DNA of 64,000 nt from DALYJJ01 sp033763935 (GTDB lineage Bacteria > Acidobacteriota > Terriglobia > Bryobacterales > Bryobacteraceae), in the NCBI GenBank assembly GCA_033763935.1, contig JANRJO010000070.1:107644-171643 (forward strand), written 5' to 3'. Of the stretch, positions 9,549-17,566 are shown in pieces (the stretch's first letter is position 1; each line of letters starts with the position of its first letter). Below the pieces are notes generated by a model, which made no database searches, had not been told where the DNA came from, and was given only the letters and a program-made list of their open reading frames with translations. Position numbers and translations under genes: made by a program.

Positions 9549-9671
9549 TCGACTCTCATACCTTTCCAATCATGATACCCTGCCTCTCCTCGCCTGCCAA
9601 CCGTGGTACCCTCCCGCCTCTTACATGCTGTCAATGCTGTGTATGCGATGGATTGTACGAACCACATTAAG

Positions 9672-9696
9672 AACAACAATTAACCAAATCGTTGTT
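9672..9696. repeat. Inverted repeat AACAAC/GTTGTT in AT-rich spacer
   Basis: AACAAC at 9672-9677 and GTTGTT at 9691-9696 are exact complements around a 13-nt AT-rich spacer. They lie between the SMR pair (leftward) and the PilZ gene (rightward), where both promoters are expected. This could be an operator; no regulator is identified. Confidence 0.35.
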
Positions 9697-9712
9697 TCTG
9701 AACGCGAAAACG

Positions 9713-9753
9713 GTACTACAATGAGAAACGTACTAAACGACCCGCTGTAGTAC
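9713..9753. repeat. Inverted repeat GTACTACA/TGTAGTAC upstream of the PilZ gene
   Basis: The 8-bp arms at 9713-9720 and 9746-9753 are perfect complements separated by 25 nt. A further CGTACTAA lies between them and TGTACT follows at 9775-9780. Repeated GTAC-centred half-sites in a noncoding, unusually AT-rich stretch suggest a protein-binding region or a long hairpin in the PilZ leader. Confidence 0.4.
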
Positions 9754-9824
9754 TTCCCTCAGGTTCATGTTCGCTGTACTGCAGCTAAATGAAGACAGTC
9801 TTGAGCGGGAGCAGGAGTCGAGCT

Positions 9825-10223
9825 GTGAAACTGGTCATGAAGCTTTTCGGAGGACGCCGGGAAGACGCCGACAGGCGTTCGGCGAAGCGATATCCCATAG
9901 AGACGGATGTGACGTACCGCGTCATGCGCGGCAAGAAGCATCTGCGATCCGGTACTGGACGTACCGTGAACATATCCAGTAAGGGCCTTCTTCTCCAAGC
10001 CGAAAATCCCCTTCCTAAGGGCACGGACGTCGAGTTGGCCCTCGAATGGCCCGCCATGCTGAACAATGAGTGTGGCCTCAACCTTATCGTCTCCGGCAAA
10101 GTCGTGCGCTCGGAGGCGGACATCTCCGCGGTGCGGATTCTGCGGTACCAGTTCAAGACGCGCGGACGCCGGAGCAGCCGTGCTGCTTCAGCAACAGCCG
10201 CGTCTGCCGGCATCTCCGGCTGA
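9825..10223 (+). CDS. PilZ-domain protein
   Basis: A 132-residue PilZ protein. The c-di-GMP-binding signature is present: an arginine-rich RRSAKRYPIE segment near the N-terminus and NISSKG about 30 residues later (the D/N-x-S-x-x-G motif). Such proteins sense cyclic di-GMP and act on motility, polysaccharide or attachment systems. I chose the GTG at 9825 because AGGAG sits 7 nt upstream; an ATG at 9789 in frame would add 12 residues but lacks a good ribosome site. The C-terminal tail is basic and low in complexity. Confidence 0.85.
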   Translation: MKLVMKLFGGRREDADRRSAKRYPIETDVTYRVMRGKKHLRSGTGRTVNISSKGLLLQAENPLPKGTDVELALEWPAMLNNECGLNLIVSGKVVRSEADISAVRILRYQFKTRGRRSSRAASATAASAGISG

Positions 10224-10268
10224 CCGAAACCGCCCGCGCCACGCCCGAGTCCACGCTAGGAGGTGCTC

Positions 10269-10541
10269 ATGCCCTGCCTGGTAGCGATCCTTGCGCTCGC
10301 GTTCCCGCGCGTGATCCTGGCGCTGGTGTTTCTCTTCTCCAACTATCTCCAGCGAGCCTATCAAAGCTGGATCTGGCCGCTGCTCGGCTTCCTCCTGATG
10401 CCTCTGACGACGCTTGCCTATGCATGGGCGGTCAACTCTTACGGCGGGGTCGAAGGTGTCGGACTGGTGGCGATCGTCGTTGCCGTGCTCATCGACCTGG
10501 GAATTCTAGGCGGCAGCAGCCGCCGGCGGCGGTCCGCCTGA
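10269..10541 (+). CDS. Small conserved membrane protein
   Basis: A 90-residue protein with about three hydrophobic segments (LVAILALAFPRVILALVFLF; WPLLGFLLMPLTTLAYAW; VGLVAIVVAVLIDLGILGG) and a basic C-terminus. A perfect AGGAGG at 10258-10263 lies 5 nt before the ATG, so the start is firm. It resembles small uncharacterised membrane proteins found in many phyla. No function can be assigned. It lies between the PilZ gene and an ECF sigma gene, both rightward. Confidence 0.75.
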   Translation: MPCLVAILALAFPRVILALVFLFSNYLQRAYQSWIWPLLGFLLMPLTTLAYAWAVNSYGGVEGVGLVAIVVAVLIDLGILGGSSRRRRSA

Positions 10542-10567
10542 CCGGCGCCTGTTACAATGGCGGATCG

Positions 10568-11158
10568 ATGCCGGTCGAACAACCACAGCCCAGCGACGTC
10601 ACCCAGTTGTTGGTGGACTGGAGCAAAGGCAACCACCAGGCGCTCGAGCAGTTGATGCCCCTCGTCTATGACGAACTGCGGCGGCTGGCCGATTACTACC
10701 TGCGCCGGGAGCGCTCCGACCACACCTTGCAGGGCACGGCGCTCGTTCACGAGGCGTACCTGCGGCTGGTGGACCAGAACCGCGTGCAGTGGCAGAACCG
10801 CGCTCATTTCTTCGGCGTCGCCGCCCAGATGCTTCGCCGCATCCTGGTGGACCACGCGCGCGCGCACCGCACCGCCAAGCGCGGCGGCGGCGCCCTCACC
10901 TTGGCCCTGGACGAAGCCATCGGGACTCCGGAGCAGAAGGATCTCGACCTGGTTGCCCTCGACGACGCCCTGAACGGCCTCGCCCAACTGGATGCCCAAC
11001 AGGCCAAGATCGTCGAGCTGCGGTATTTCAGCGGCCTTACGATCGAGGAGACCGCCGAAGTTCTCGACATCTCGCCCGCCACCGTGAAGCGTGACTGGGT
11101 GGTCGCCAAGGCCTGGCTGTTCCGCGAGGTCCAGCGGGGGGCCGGGCGGGCGGATTAG
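10568..11158 (+). CDS. ECF RNA polymerase sigma factor (TIGR02999 type)
   Basis: A 196-residue sigma factor. Region 2 includes DELRRLADYYLRRERSDHTL followed by GTALVHEAYLRLVDQ, which is diagnostic of the TIGR02999 group common in Acidobacteria and Planctomycetes. Region 4 ends in a helix-turn-helix (GLTIEETAEVLDISPATVKRDW). Relatives are often linked to Ser/Thr kinases rather than classical anti-sigma factors. Here the nearest gene is a metallophosphoesterase, and the kinase at 5657 is 3.3 kb away. The ATG at 10568 gives the usual N-terminus; the ribosome site is weak. Confidence 0.9.
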   Translation: MPVEQPQPSDVTQLLVDWSKGNHQALEQLMPLVYDELRRLADYYLRRERSDHTLQGTALVHEAYLRLVDQNRVQWQNRAHFFGVAAQMLRRILVDHARAHRTAKRGGGALTLALDEAIGTPEQKDLDLVALDDALNGLAQLDAQQAKIVELRYFSGLTIEETAEVLDISPATVKRDWVVAKAWLFREVQRGAGRAD

Positions 11159-11164
11159 GCCCGG

Positions 11165-11893
11165 ATGCGCGCCGCCGTCGTCTCCGACATCCACGGAAAC
11201 CTGACGGCGTTCGAGGCGGTGCTCGCCGATGTGCGCGCTCAGGCCCCCGATCTGGTGCTGCATGGCGGAGACCTTGCGGAGAGCGGTTCGAGCCCTGCGG
11301 AGATCGTCGATGAGGTCCGCGCGCTCGGATGGGCGGGGGCATTAGGCAACACCGACGAGATGCAGACCCGCCCCGAATCGCTCGACCAGTTTGTTGCCAC
11401 GTCCAAGGCGCCGCCGGTCGTATGGGCCGCGGTCCGCGAGATGGCCGCCGCTACTCGCGCGCGACTGGGCGATGAGAGAATCCGCTGGCTCGCTGGCCTC
11501 CCGGACCGCCTCGTCTTCGACGAGTTCACGCTGCTGCACGCATCCCCAGGCGATCCCTGGCGCGCGCCCGGACCGGCCGCGAGCGACGAAGAGTTGAAGA
11601 ACGCCTTCCAGTCCCTGGGCGCGACCACGGTCGTTTACGGCCACACGCATCACGCGGTCGTGCACCGTCTGGCTGGATGGACGGTAGCGAACTCCGGCAG
11701 CGCCGGTATGCCTTACGACGGCGACCCCCGGGCCGCGTATCTGCTCATTGACCAAGGGCAGCCCCGCATCCGCCGTGTGCCGTACAACGTCGAGCGCGAA
11801 GTGCAACGGCTGCGGGAATCGAGCCTGCCGCAATGGCAATGGATGGCGCGCATGCTCCGAACAGTCGCCCCCAGCCTTCCCGAGCCGGCTTAG
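11165..11893 (+). CDS. Metallophosphoesterase family protein
   Basis: A 242-residue calcineurin-like phosphoesterase. The metal ligands appear in order: SDIHGN (Asp-x-His), HGGDLAE (Gly-Asp), LGNTDE (Gly-Asn-x-Asp) and YGHTHH (Gly-His-x-His). The length and TVANSGSAGMPYDGDPRA tail match the YfcE/UPF0025-like group, cytoplasmic phosphodiesterases of uncertain substrate. It starts 6 nt after the sigma factor stop, so is probably in its operon. Its stop overlaps the convergent small membrane gene by 4 bp. Confidence 0.88.
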   Translation: MRAAVVSDIHGNLTAFEAVLADVRAQAPDLVLHGGDLAESGSSPAEIVDEVRALGWAGALGNTDEMQTRPESLDQFVATSKAPPVVWAAVREMAAATRARLGDERIRWLAGLPDRLVFDEFTLLHASPGDPWRAPGPAASDEELKNAFQSLGATTVVYGHTHHAVVHRLAGWTVANSGSAGMPYDGDPRAAYLLIDQGQPRIRRVPYNVEREVQRLRESSLPQWQWMARMLRTVAPSLPEPA

Positions 11894-12162
11894 GTCCAGC
11901 CTACCGCCGCGCGGTCAACGTCCAGCCGGCACAGAGCATCGCCTCCCCCGCCGCGTCGGCACGGCGGGCTCCCCCGGAAGGCGGAGGTGAGCAGCACCGC
12001 CCCGATCACCGTCACCACCCAGCCCACCGTGTTCACCAGCCACAGGTCCGTCTTCGGACCCGTCACCGCCAGGAACGACGGCATGTGCACAAGCGGCCAG
12101 AGCCCGGTGAGCACGTACACAGTGCCCTGCAGCCCCGCCAGCGCGCGAGGAAGCCTACTCAT
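11890..12162 (-). CDS. Small membrane protein, possibly C-terminally truncated
   Basis: A 90-residue protein with two clear hydrophobic helices (LQGTVYVLTGLWPLVHMP; LVNTVGWVVTVIGAVLLTSAF) joined by VTGPKTDLW. The last 30 residues (from about RGSPPCRRGGGG) are low in complexity and unlike a membrane protein. From memory, relatives of the VTGPKTD type continue with two more helices, so a truncation or frameshift is possible. The start overlaps the end of the large permease gene by 8 bp on the same strand. Confidence 0.55.
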   Translation of the reverse strand: MSRLPRALAGLQGTVYVLTGLWPLVHMPSFLAVTGPKTDLWLVNTVGWVVTVIGAVLLTSAFRGSPPCRRGGGGDALCRLDVDRAAVGWT

Positions 12163-14638
12163 AACGCAAGGCGCGCATCGGGTCCACCTTCGCCGCCCGC
12201 CGCGCCGGCAGCAGCCCACTCACCACCGCGGCAGCCAGGATACCCGCCACCGCCAGCACCACCACTCCCGGTTCCATCGGCTTCACCCCGTGCAAGAGCG
12301 AGCCGACATAGCGCGTCAAGGCCCACGACGCACCGAGCCCGGCAACAACACCCGCCAGCGTCAGCGCCAGCATCCCGCGCGTCACCATCCACAGTACCGC
12401 GCCGCGCTCGGCTCCCAGCGCCATCCGAATGCCGATCTCCCTGGTACGCCGCGCCACGGAGAGCGAGAGCACACCGTAGAGTCCCACTCCCGCCAACAGC
12501 GTCGCCAGCCCGCCAAAGACGGCCGTCAACGTCGCCATCATCCGCTCGAAACTCATGCTGTCGGCAATCTGCGCCTCGAGCGACCGCACATCGTACAGCG
12601 GAACATTCGCATCCAGGTCGCGCACCTGCTGCCGGATCAGGGGCGCGACCCCCGCGGGCGCTCCGGTGGTGCGCACATGCAGTATCATCTCGCGAACGGA
12701 TGACTGTTGGTAGGGAAAATAGGCCACCGGCGTCGACTCCTCCGTCGGCGAGCGGTACTTCAGATCACGAACCACCCCGACGATCTCCAGGTCCATCTTG
12801 GCGCCGCGCCCTCCCATCCCGAACCGCCGCCCCAGCGCCGATCCGCCCTTGAAGAACAGCCGCGCGAACGCCTCGTTCACCACCGCCACCTTAGGCGAGT
12901 TGGAAAGATCGCGCTCGGAGACGTCGCGGCCCTCGCGGAAGGGCACGCCCAGCATCGCGAAATACCCCGGCGAGACCCAGTTCAGCCGGCACGAGGAACT
13001 CTCCGCATCGTCGGCGTGGAAACCCTCCACCCGAATCCCCGATTCCCAGTTCTGATTCCCCAGCAGCGGCACTCTCGCCAGGGCCACCGACCGCACCCCC
13101 GGAAGCGCCGCTACGCGCGTTCGCAGATTCTCGAAGAAGGCCGCTGCCTGCTCCGGCTTGTAGCCGTTCAGCGCGGGGTTCACGGTGGCCAGCATCATGT
13201 TCGCGCGCTCAAAGCCGAGATCGATCGCCAGGACGTTGCCCAGGCTCTTCAGAAAGAGCGCAGCGCCGACCAGCAGCAGCAGCGACAGAGCGATCTGGCC
13301 CGCCACCAGGGCCCCGCCCAAGCCCGCAAACCCACTGCCGCCGATCACCCCGCCCGTCTCCGCCTTGAGCGCCGGAGCGGCGTCGGAGCGGGCTGCGCGC
13401 CAGGCCGGCGCCAGGCCGAAAAGAAGTGCGGAGACCACCGCCAGGGCGAGCGTGAAGGCCGCGATGCGCGGGCTCGGGGACAGGTTGGGCACCACCACCC
13501 CCGCCGGGGCGAACGTCGCCACCGCCGTCACGGCCCACATCGCCACAAACATCCCGAGGAGCGCTCCGGCCAGCGACACCACCAGGCTCTCCACCAGAAG
13601 CTGGCGCAACAGCCGGCCCCGCCCCGCGCCCAGCGCCACCCGGATAGCGAACTCCCGCCCACGCTGCAGCGCCCTCGCCAGTTGGAGGTTCGCAACGTTG
13701 GCGCACGCGATCAGCAGCACGAACGCCACCGTCGCCATCAACACCAGGAGCGGCTGCTGGGAGACGCGCCGGACCTCCGGGTAGCCCTGCCCGCCCGGCT
13801 CCAGCCGGATTCGCTGCTCCAGCCACCGTTCCCGTCCCCGTTGGCTGACCACCGCGCCGAACTTCGGTGCCTGCGCGCCCACCCAGCGCGCGTAAAACAC
13901 GTTGACCGCCGCCTGCGCCTGCCCGTCGCTCACGCCGCGTTTGCGGCGGCCGATCAGTTGCAGCCAGAAGCGATCGGGCTCGTTCAGCCGGTTCGGCAGT
14001 GGCAGGTACACCCCCGTCATCGCCAACGGCACGAAGACGTCAAACCGCCGGCCGAGCACCGCGCCTTCGAAACCCGCCGGGCCCACCCCCACCACTTGCA
14101 CTGCGCGACTGTTCAGTTGAATCGTCCCGCCGACGATCCTCGGATCGCCTCCGAAACGGCTCATCCAGTACGCGTGCGAAAGCACCGCCACCGGATGCTC
14201 GCCGGGTTTCCGATCGTCGTCCGCTGTGAGCAGCCGCCCGGCCACCGGCCTCACGCCCAGCACGTCAAAGAAGTTACCCGATACCAGGTCGGCGTTCACC
14301 CGTTCGCTCGCGCCGGCGTGCGTCAGGCTCAGAACCGTCGCCCCCCGCCCCAGGATCGATTCGAAGACCGCGTTGTTCTCGACCAGGTACCGGTATGCCG
14401 GGTAGGAGAAACTGACGCGCGTGTTGCCGTGCGTCGTGCCGATGGGCGCCGCATTGGGAATGGTGAACAGCGACAATCCCTCGGGATCGCTCACCGGCAG
14501 CGGCCGCAGAATGACCGCATTCACGAGTGTGAAGATGGCCGTGTTGGCGCCAATCCCCAACGCCATCGAGAGGACCGCCACCGCGGCAAAACCCGGAGAC
14601 TTCAGTAAAGATCGAAGGGCGAGGCGAATCTCGGACAT
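12155..14638 (-). CDS. MacB/FtsX-type orphan permease (ADOP family)
   Basis: An 827-residue permease. Helix 1 (FAAVAVLSMALGIGANTAIF) is followed by a MacB periplasmic core domain, then three FtsX helices near 300-420, a linker helix, a second core domain and three C-terminal FtsX helices ending in LPARRAAKVDPMRALRYE. This duplicated layout without an attached or adjacent ATPase is the 'acidobacterial duplicated orphan permease' type. These proteins are abundant in Acidobacteria, and what they transport or whether they act as mechanotransmitters is unknown. An 18-bp perfect palindrome lies 50 nt upstream of its start. Confidence 0.92.
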   Translation of the reverse strand: MSEIRLALRSLLKSPGFAAVAVLSMALGIGANTAIFTLVNAVILRPLPVSDPEGLSLFTIPNAAPIGTTHGNTRVSFSYPAYRYLVENNAVFESILGRGATVLSLTHAGASERVNADLVSGNFFDVLGVRPVAGRLLTADDDRKPGEHPVAVLSHAYWMSRFGGDPRIVGGTIQLNSRAVQVVGVGPAGFEGAVLGRRFDVFVPLAMTGVYLPLPNRLNEPDRFWLQLIGRRKRGVSDGQAQAAVNVFYARWVGAQAPKFGAVVSQRGRERWLEQRIRLEPGGQGYPEVRRVSQQPLLVLMATVAFVLLIACANVANLQLARALQRGREFAIRVALGAGRGRLLRQLLVESLVVSLAGALLGMFVAMWAVTAVATFAPAGVVVPNLSPSPRIAAFTLALAVVSALLFGLAPAWRAARSDAAPALKAETGGVIGGSGFAGLGGALVAGQIALSLLLLVGAALFLKSLGNVLAIDLGFERANMMLATVNPALNGYKPEQAAAFFENLRTRVAALPGVRSVALARVPLLGNQNWESGIRVEGFHADDAESSSCRLNWVSPGYFAMLGVPFREGRDVSERDLSNSPKVAVVNEAFARLFFKGGSALGRRFGMGGRGAKMDLEIVGVVRDLKYRSPTEESTPVAYFPYQQSSVREMILHVRTTGAPAGVAPLIRQQVRDLDANVPLYDVRSLEAQIADSMSFERMMATLTAVFGGLATLLAGVGLYGVLSLSVARRTREIGIRMALGAERGAVLWMVTRGMLALTLAGVVAGLGASWALTRYVGSLLHGVKPMEPGVVVLAVAGILAAAVVSGLLPARRAAKVDPMRALRYE

Positions 14639-14687
14639 GCATGTCCCATTGCAAACGGCGTGCCGCCCGCTCTTCTCAGTGGCGCAA

Positions 14688-14705
14688 GGCGGAACGTTCC
14701 GCCTG
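14688..14705. promoter_or_regulatory. Perfect 18-bp palindrome between permease and protease genes
   Basis: AGGCGGAAC at 14688-14696 is followed directly by its exact complement GTTCCGCCT. It lies 50 nt upstream of the permease start (leftward) and 18 nt beyond the stop of the hydrogenase-type protease. No T-run follows on the minus strand, so an operator or a factor-independent pause is more likely than an intrinsic terminator. Confidence 0.45.
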
Positions 14706-14723
14706 GTGTCCGGTAGTGGGAAT

Positions 14724-15248
14724 TCAAGCCCGGTAGCTGTTCGGAAACGCTTGTAACGCGAGGCTTACCGCCGACGGACGCACCCGGAACCCCAGCGCCT
14801 CCAACTGCACCGCAACCTCTGTTGCCGCCTCTTCGATTCCCGCGCGAACCGCCGCTGACGCCGCCTCGCCGTTCCCCGGCGACTCCGGCACGATCCCCAC
14901 CAGCAGCAGGAACAGCGGCATCTCATCCAGCAGTTCGAGCGTCCGGAGCGCCTCTTTGAGAGCCGGGTCGTGCGGGCTTAGCCGCGGCTGCGCGGGCATT
15001 CTTCGCAGCGCGTCCTTGCCATAAAGTCGTATCGACCCGGGCGTCGCGTCTGCCTCAACGGCGTCCACTAGAATGATCACGTCATGCCCCGCCATGCACG
15101 CCGTCAGGTCGACCTCCGGCGTCCATAAGCCGGCCACCGTCACCTCCGGCCCACAGTCATAGAGGGCTTCGAAGAGACGCACCGCCTGCACCCCGGCCGC
15201 GTCGTCCCCCATCCATGTGCTGCCGAGCCCGAAGACCGCCGCCTTCAC
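14724..15248 (-). CDS. Hydrogenase-maturation-type endopeptidase (HyaD/HybD family)
   Basis: A 174-residue M52-type peptidase that in characterised relatives clips the C-terminus of the [NiFe]-hydrogenase large subunit after nickel insertion. The nickel-sensing residues are present: Asp in WMGDDAAGV, Asp in ILVDAVEAD and His in LSPHDPALKEAL. The first glycine motif has Ser where Asn is common (GLGSTW). The GTG at 15248 overlaps the stop of a preceding 27-codon ORF (GTGA). No hydrogenase structural genes are in the window, so it is an orphan here; its client may be encoded elsewhere. Confidence 0.85.
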   Translation of the reverse strand: MKAAVFGLGSTWMGDDAAGVQAVRLFEALYDCGPEVTVAGLWTPEVDLTACMAGHDVIILVDAVEADATPGSIRLYGKDALRRMPAQPRLSPHDPALKEALRTLELLDEMPLFLLLVGIVPESPGNGEAASAAVRAGIEEAATEVAVQLEALGFRVRPSAVSLALQAFPNSYRA

Positions 15249-15328
15249 AGGACCTGTATCCGCGACACTTCGCGTCCTTCCGCATCGAGAGTATGCACCG
15301 CGCGCGTCAAAGTATCGTAGGCGCCCAT
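15245..15328 (-). CDS. 27-residue ORF coupled to the hydrogenase-type protease
   Basis: A short ORF (MGAYDTLTRAVHTLDAEGRE then VSRIQVL) with a strong AAGGAG about 10 nt upstream of its ATG. Its TGA overlaps the GTG start of the protease gene. The arrangement suggests that translation of this peptide delivers ribosomes to a gene lacking its own ribosome site. It may be a leader peptide or a small protein in its own right. I recognise no family. The frame is open for 99 more codons upstream, but that part lacks coding character. Confidence 0.5.
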   Translation of the reverse strand: MGAYDTLTRAVHTLDAEGREVSRIQVL

Positions 15329-15795
15329 CACTCTCTTCTCCTTCCGCGCGTTCGCGGCGGGCGCGCCCCACGGACCTCGCGCTCCCCGGGAAGAGAACAT
15401 GTCCGAATCTCCGGAAAGAATCTGATCGACCGGTAATTGCAAGTGTTTTATAGTTAAATCGGAGAGAATTCTCGGTTCCACCGCGCTCGCGGCGATTCTG
15501 CCTGATGCGGATGTCAGGCCTTCCCCCGGCAGTTTCGCCCCTTCTGCCCATTTCCTGGTAAGGGAATTCGCTATCGCGTGCGCCATCGGCGCCGCCCTTC
15601 CTGCACGGCTGATACCAGACTGCAATATCCCTTATTTATTTGGATTTTGGCGCAGCTCAAGCGGCGCCGGCAAGTGGGTGATGACTTTCCCCCCACCCGC
15701 TACTGCGAAGCTTCCCCCACCCTGCCTCTTCAGGCGTTCCCGGTCCCGCCTATCCCGCGCTGCAACTCAGCCGATCTGTGCCAACATAGATCCTG
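15329..15795. other. 467-bp noncoding region between two divergent genes
   Basis: No convincing gene is seen. The stretch holds an AT-rich patch at about 15433-15460, a 10-bp palindrome GAGAATTCTC at 15464-15473, and a second AT-rich patch (CTTATTTATTTGGATTTT) near 15630. These are where promoters for the leftward protease operon and the rightward ArsR gene are expected. No promoter can be assigned with confidence. Confidence 0.5.
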
Positions 15796-16110
15796 ATGCC
15801 TCGCGCTGCCCTCAGCGAAACGATGATCGATGCCGTCTCGAAGAGGCTTCGGCTCCTTGGCGAACCGCAGCGGCTGCGAATCCTGCAATCGCTCGATAAC
15901 GGAGAACGAACCGTCACTGAGATCGTGGAAGCCACCGGCGCCAGCCAGCCCAATATCTCCAAGCACCTGCACGCGCTCTCCGAGGCCGGTGTTGTGGCGC
16001 GCCGCCGGGACGGCAACAACGTGTACTACTCGCTGGCCGACCAGACCGTTTTCCGTGTGTTCGAGTTGGTTTGGAAGAGCGCCGCTCCGCGGGGCCGCGG
16101 GCGGCGCTAA
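15796..16110 (+). CDS. ArsR/SmtB-family transcriptional regulator
   Basis: A 104-residue winged-helix regulator. The pattern LRLLGEPQRLRILQSLDNGER, then TVTEIVEATGASQPNISKHL (recognition helix) and the wing VVARRRDGNNVYYSLAD are classic ArsR. No cysteine metal-site motif is present, so it probably does not sense thiophilic metals. Alternative start: ATG at 15823. It is convergent with the DUF4097 gene (10-nt gap) and divergent from the protease operon, which is a candidate target. Confidence 0.9.
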   Translation: MPRAALSETMIDAVSKRLRLLGEPQRLRILQSLDNGERTVTEIVEATGASQPNISKHLHALSEAGVVARRRDGNNVYYSLADQTVFRVFELVWKSAAPRGRGRR

Positions 16111-16120
16111 GCAGAGACGG

Positions 16121-17566
16121 CTACTGGCTCTCGACGCGCGGCTTTCGCGGTGCGTCCGGCGAGGCCGGCGGTTCCGGCGCCAGCGCCGTGCCGGCAGGCT
16201 CCGTCCGATCCCACTTTCGCAGCACGACGGCGCCCCGGTCCGTTTCCAGCCGGAGTTCGGGACCGCTGCCGGACTTGCCCGACAACTTGCCGCCCCGGTC
16301 GTTGTCCTCGTTGTCCGCCTGCACCGGCGAGCCGTAGTCGTTCTCCACGTGGCCCCGGCGCGTCGTCGCCAGCAAATCGAACCGCGCGTTCTCCGGCAGC
16401 GCCAGTTCCAGATCGCCCGACCGGGTCTTGACGCTCATCTTGCCCAAGGTGCCTCCGCCCGTCCGAAGGTGGACGTCGCCGCGGTCGATTGCGATCTCGA
16501 GCGCATCGCTGAACTCGTTGATCTCGATATCCTTTGACCGGCTCGAGGTGATCCGCACCGGCCCTACCAGGTTCGATGCCGTCAACTCGGAAATCCCCAT
16601 CCGCAGTTCCCCCGGAATCCTCTCGATCCTGAAATCCGTGTAGGCGCCCTCGTACTTCACGGGCTTTGCCAGCCGGCGCAGCTCCAGGTCACCGGAATAG
16701 CTGCCGGCAATGGTCACCTGCCCTTCCACATCCTCCAGTTGAATGTCCTGCCCGCGGGCCCGCAGCTCGACATTCCCTTTCACTTTGATCGCCCGCACCA
16801 CGTCGCTCTTCCGCAGGTCCAACCGGACGGCTCCGCCGATATTCTGCAGCCGCACGCCGGCGTTGTCGCTGCTGATGTCGACGCCGCCGTCCAGGTCGGC
16901 CACGTCAAAGTCGCCGTACCGCGCCCGCGCCTCGACCGTGGCGCCCTTGGGCACGGACAGCTCCAGGTCCGCCGAGATGCGCTGATCGCCGCCGCTCCGT
17001 TCCTGGTTCGTCCGGATCAGCACCACGTTCGCGCTCGGAGTCGTCACTTCGAGCGGCGTGCTGTCGTTGGCTTTGTCCGCGGCTGCCTGATCGAACGCGC
17101 GTATCACCTTGCGCCCGCTCAGCTTCACGTCTTCCGCCGCCGTCCCGACGATGCGCACGTTGCCGCGCAGGTTCTCAATGACGATGCGCGGGGCCTTCCC
17201 CACTCCCGGCTTGTCCGCCGCCACGGGGTAGTCGTAGGTCTCGCCGAATACTTCGATGCCGCGGATTCCGAAAGTCGCCCGCGGCCAGTTGTTGTGGTGG
17301 GCGAAAAACAGGCTGGACCCGACGACGGTGATCAGGACCACCAGCGTCCACTCGCCGCCCGAGATGCCGCTGAGCGGCAGGGGCCGGCGCTGCACGAACC
17401 AGAAGGTGATTTCAGCCAGGCGCAGGACGCCCCAGCCGATCAGCAGGAAGGGCCAGTAGCGGCCCAGCAGGTCGAGCAGCGGCAGGTCCGGCCGCAGGTT
17501 GTTCATCAGGAACAGGCCGCCGATCAGGATCAGCAGCAGCGGCGCCACCAGCGATGTCCGCTTCAT
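16121..17566 (-). CDS. LiaF-like membrane protein with DUF4097 beta-helix domain
   Basis: A 481-residue protein. The N-terminus has LiaF/DUF5668-type helices (PLLLILIGGLFLMNNL; YWPFLLIGWGVLRL) and another near 75-95. A long repetitive extracytoplasmic beta domain follows (DUF4097/adhesin-like), marked by alternating strands such as GDFDVADLDGGVDISSDNAG and SGDLELALPENARFDLLATT. The last 35 residues are Pro/Ala-rich. LiaF proteins damp envelope-stress signalling in Firmicutes; the role here is inferred from its place at the end of an ECF sigma/anti-sigma operon. ATG 17566 overlaps the preceding stop (ATGA), with GGGAGG 6 nt upstream. Confidence 0.85.
   Translation of the reverse strand: MKRTSLVAPLLLILIGGLFLMNNLRPDLPLLDLLGRYWPFLLIGWGVLRLAEITFWFVQRRPLPLSGISGGEWTLVVLITVVGSSLFFAHHNNWPRATFGIRGIEVFGETYDYPVAADKPGVGKAPRIVIENLRGNVRIVGTAAEDVKLSGRKVIRAFDQAAADKANDSTPLEVTTPSANVVLIRTNQERSGGDQRISADLELSVPKGATVEARARYGDFDVADLDGGVDISSDNAGVRLQNIGGAVRLDLRKSDVVRAIKVKGNVELRARGQDIQLEDVEGQVTIAGSYSGDLELRRLAKPVKYEGAYTDFRIERIPGELRMGISELTASNLVGPVRITSSRSKDIEINEFSDALEIAIDRGDVHLRTGGGTLGKMSVKTRSGDLELALPENARFDLLATTRRGHVENDYGSPVQADNEDNDRGGKLSGKSGSGPELRLETDRGAVVLRKWDRTEPAGTALAPEPPASPDAPRKPRVESQ

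Noticed and set aside
12707..14608. A 633-codon open frame on the plus strand opposite the orphan permease
   Set aside because: It is rich in His, Arg, Gln and Pro, has no recognisable domain, and mirrors the codon pattern of a clear permease on the other strand. Long antisense frames are expected at this GC content.
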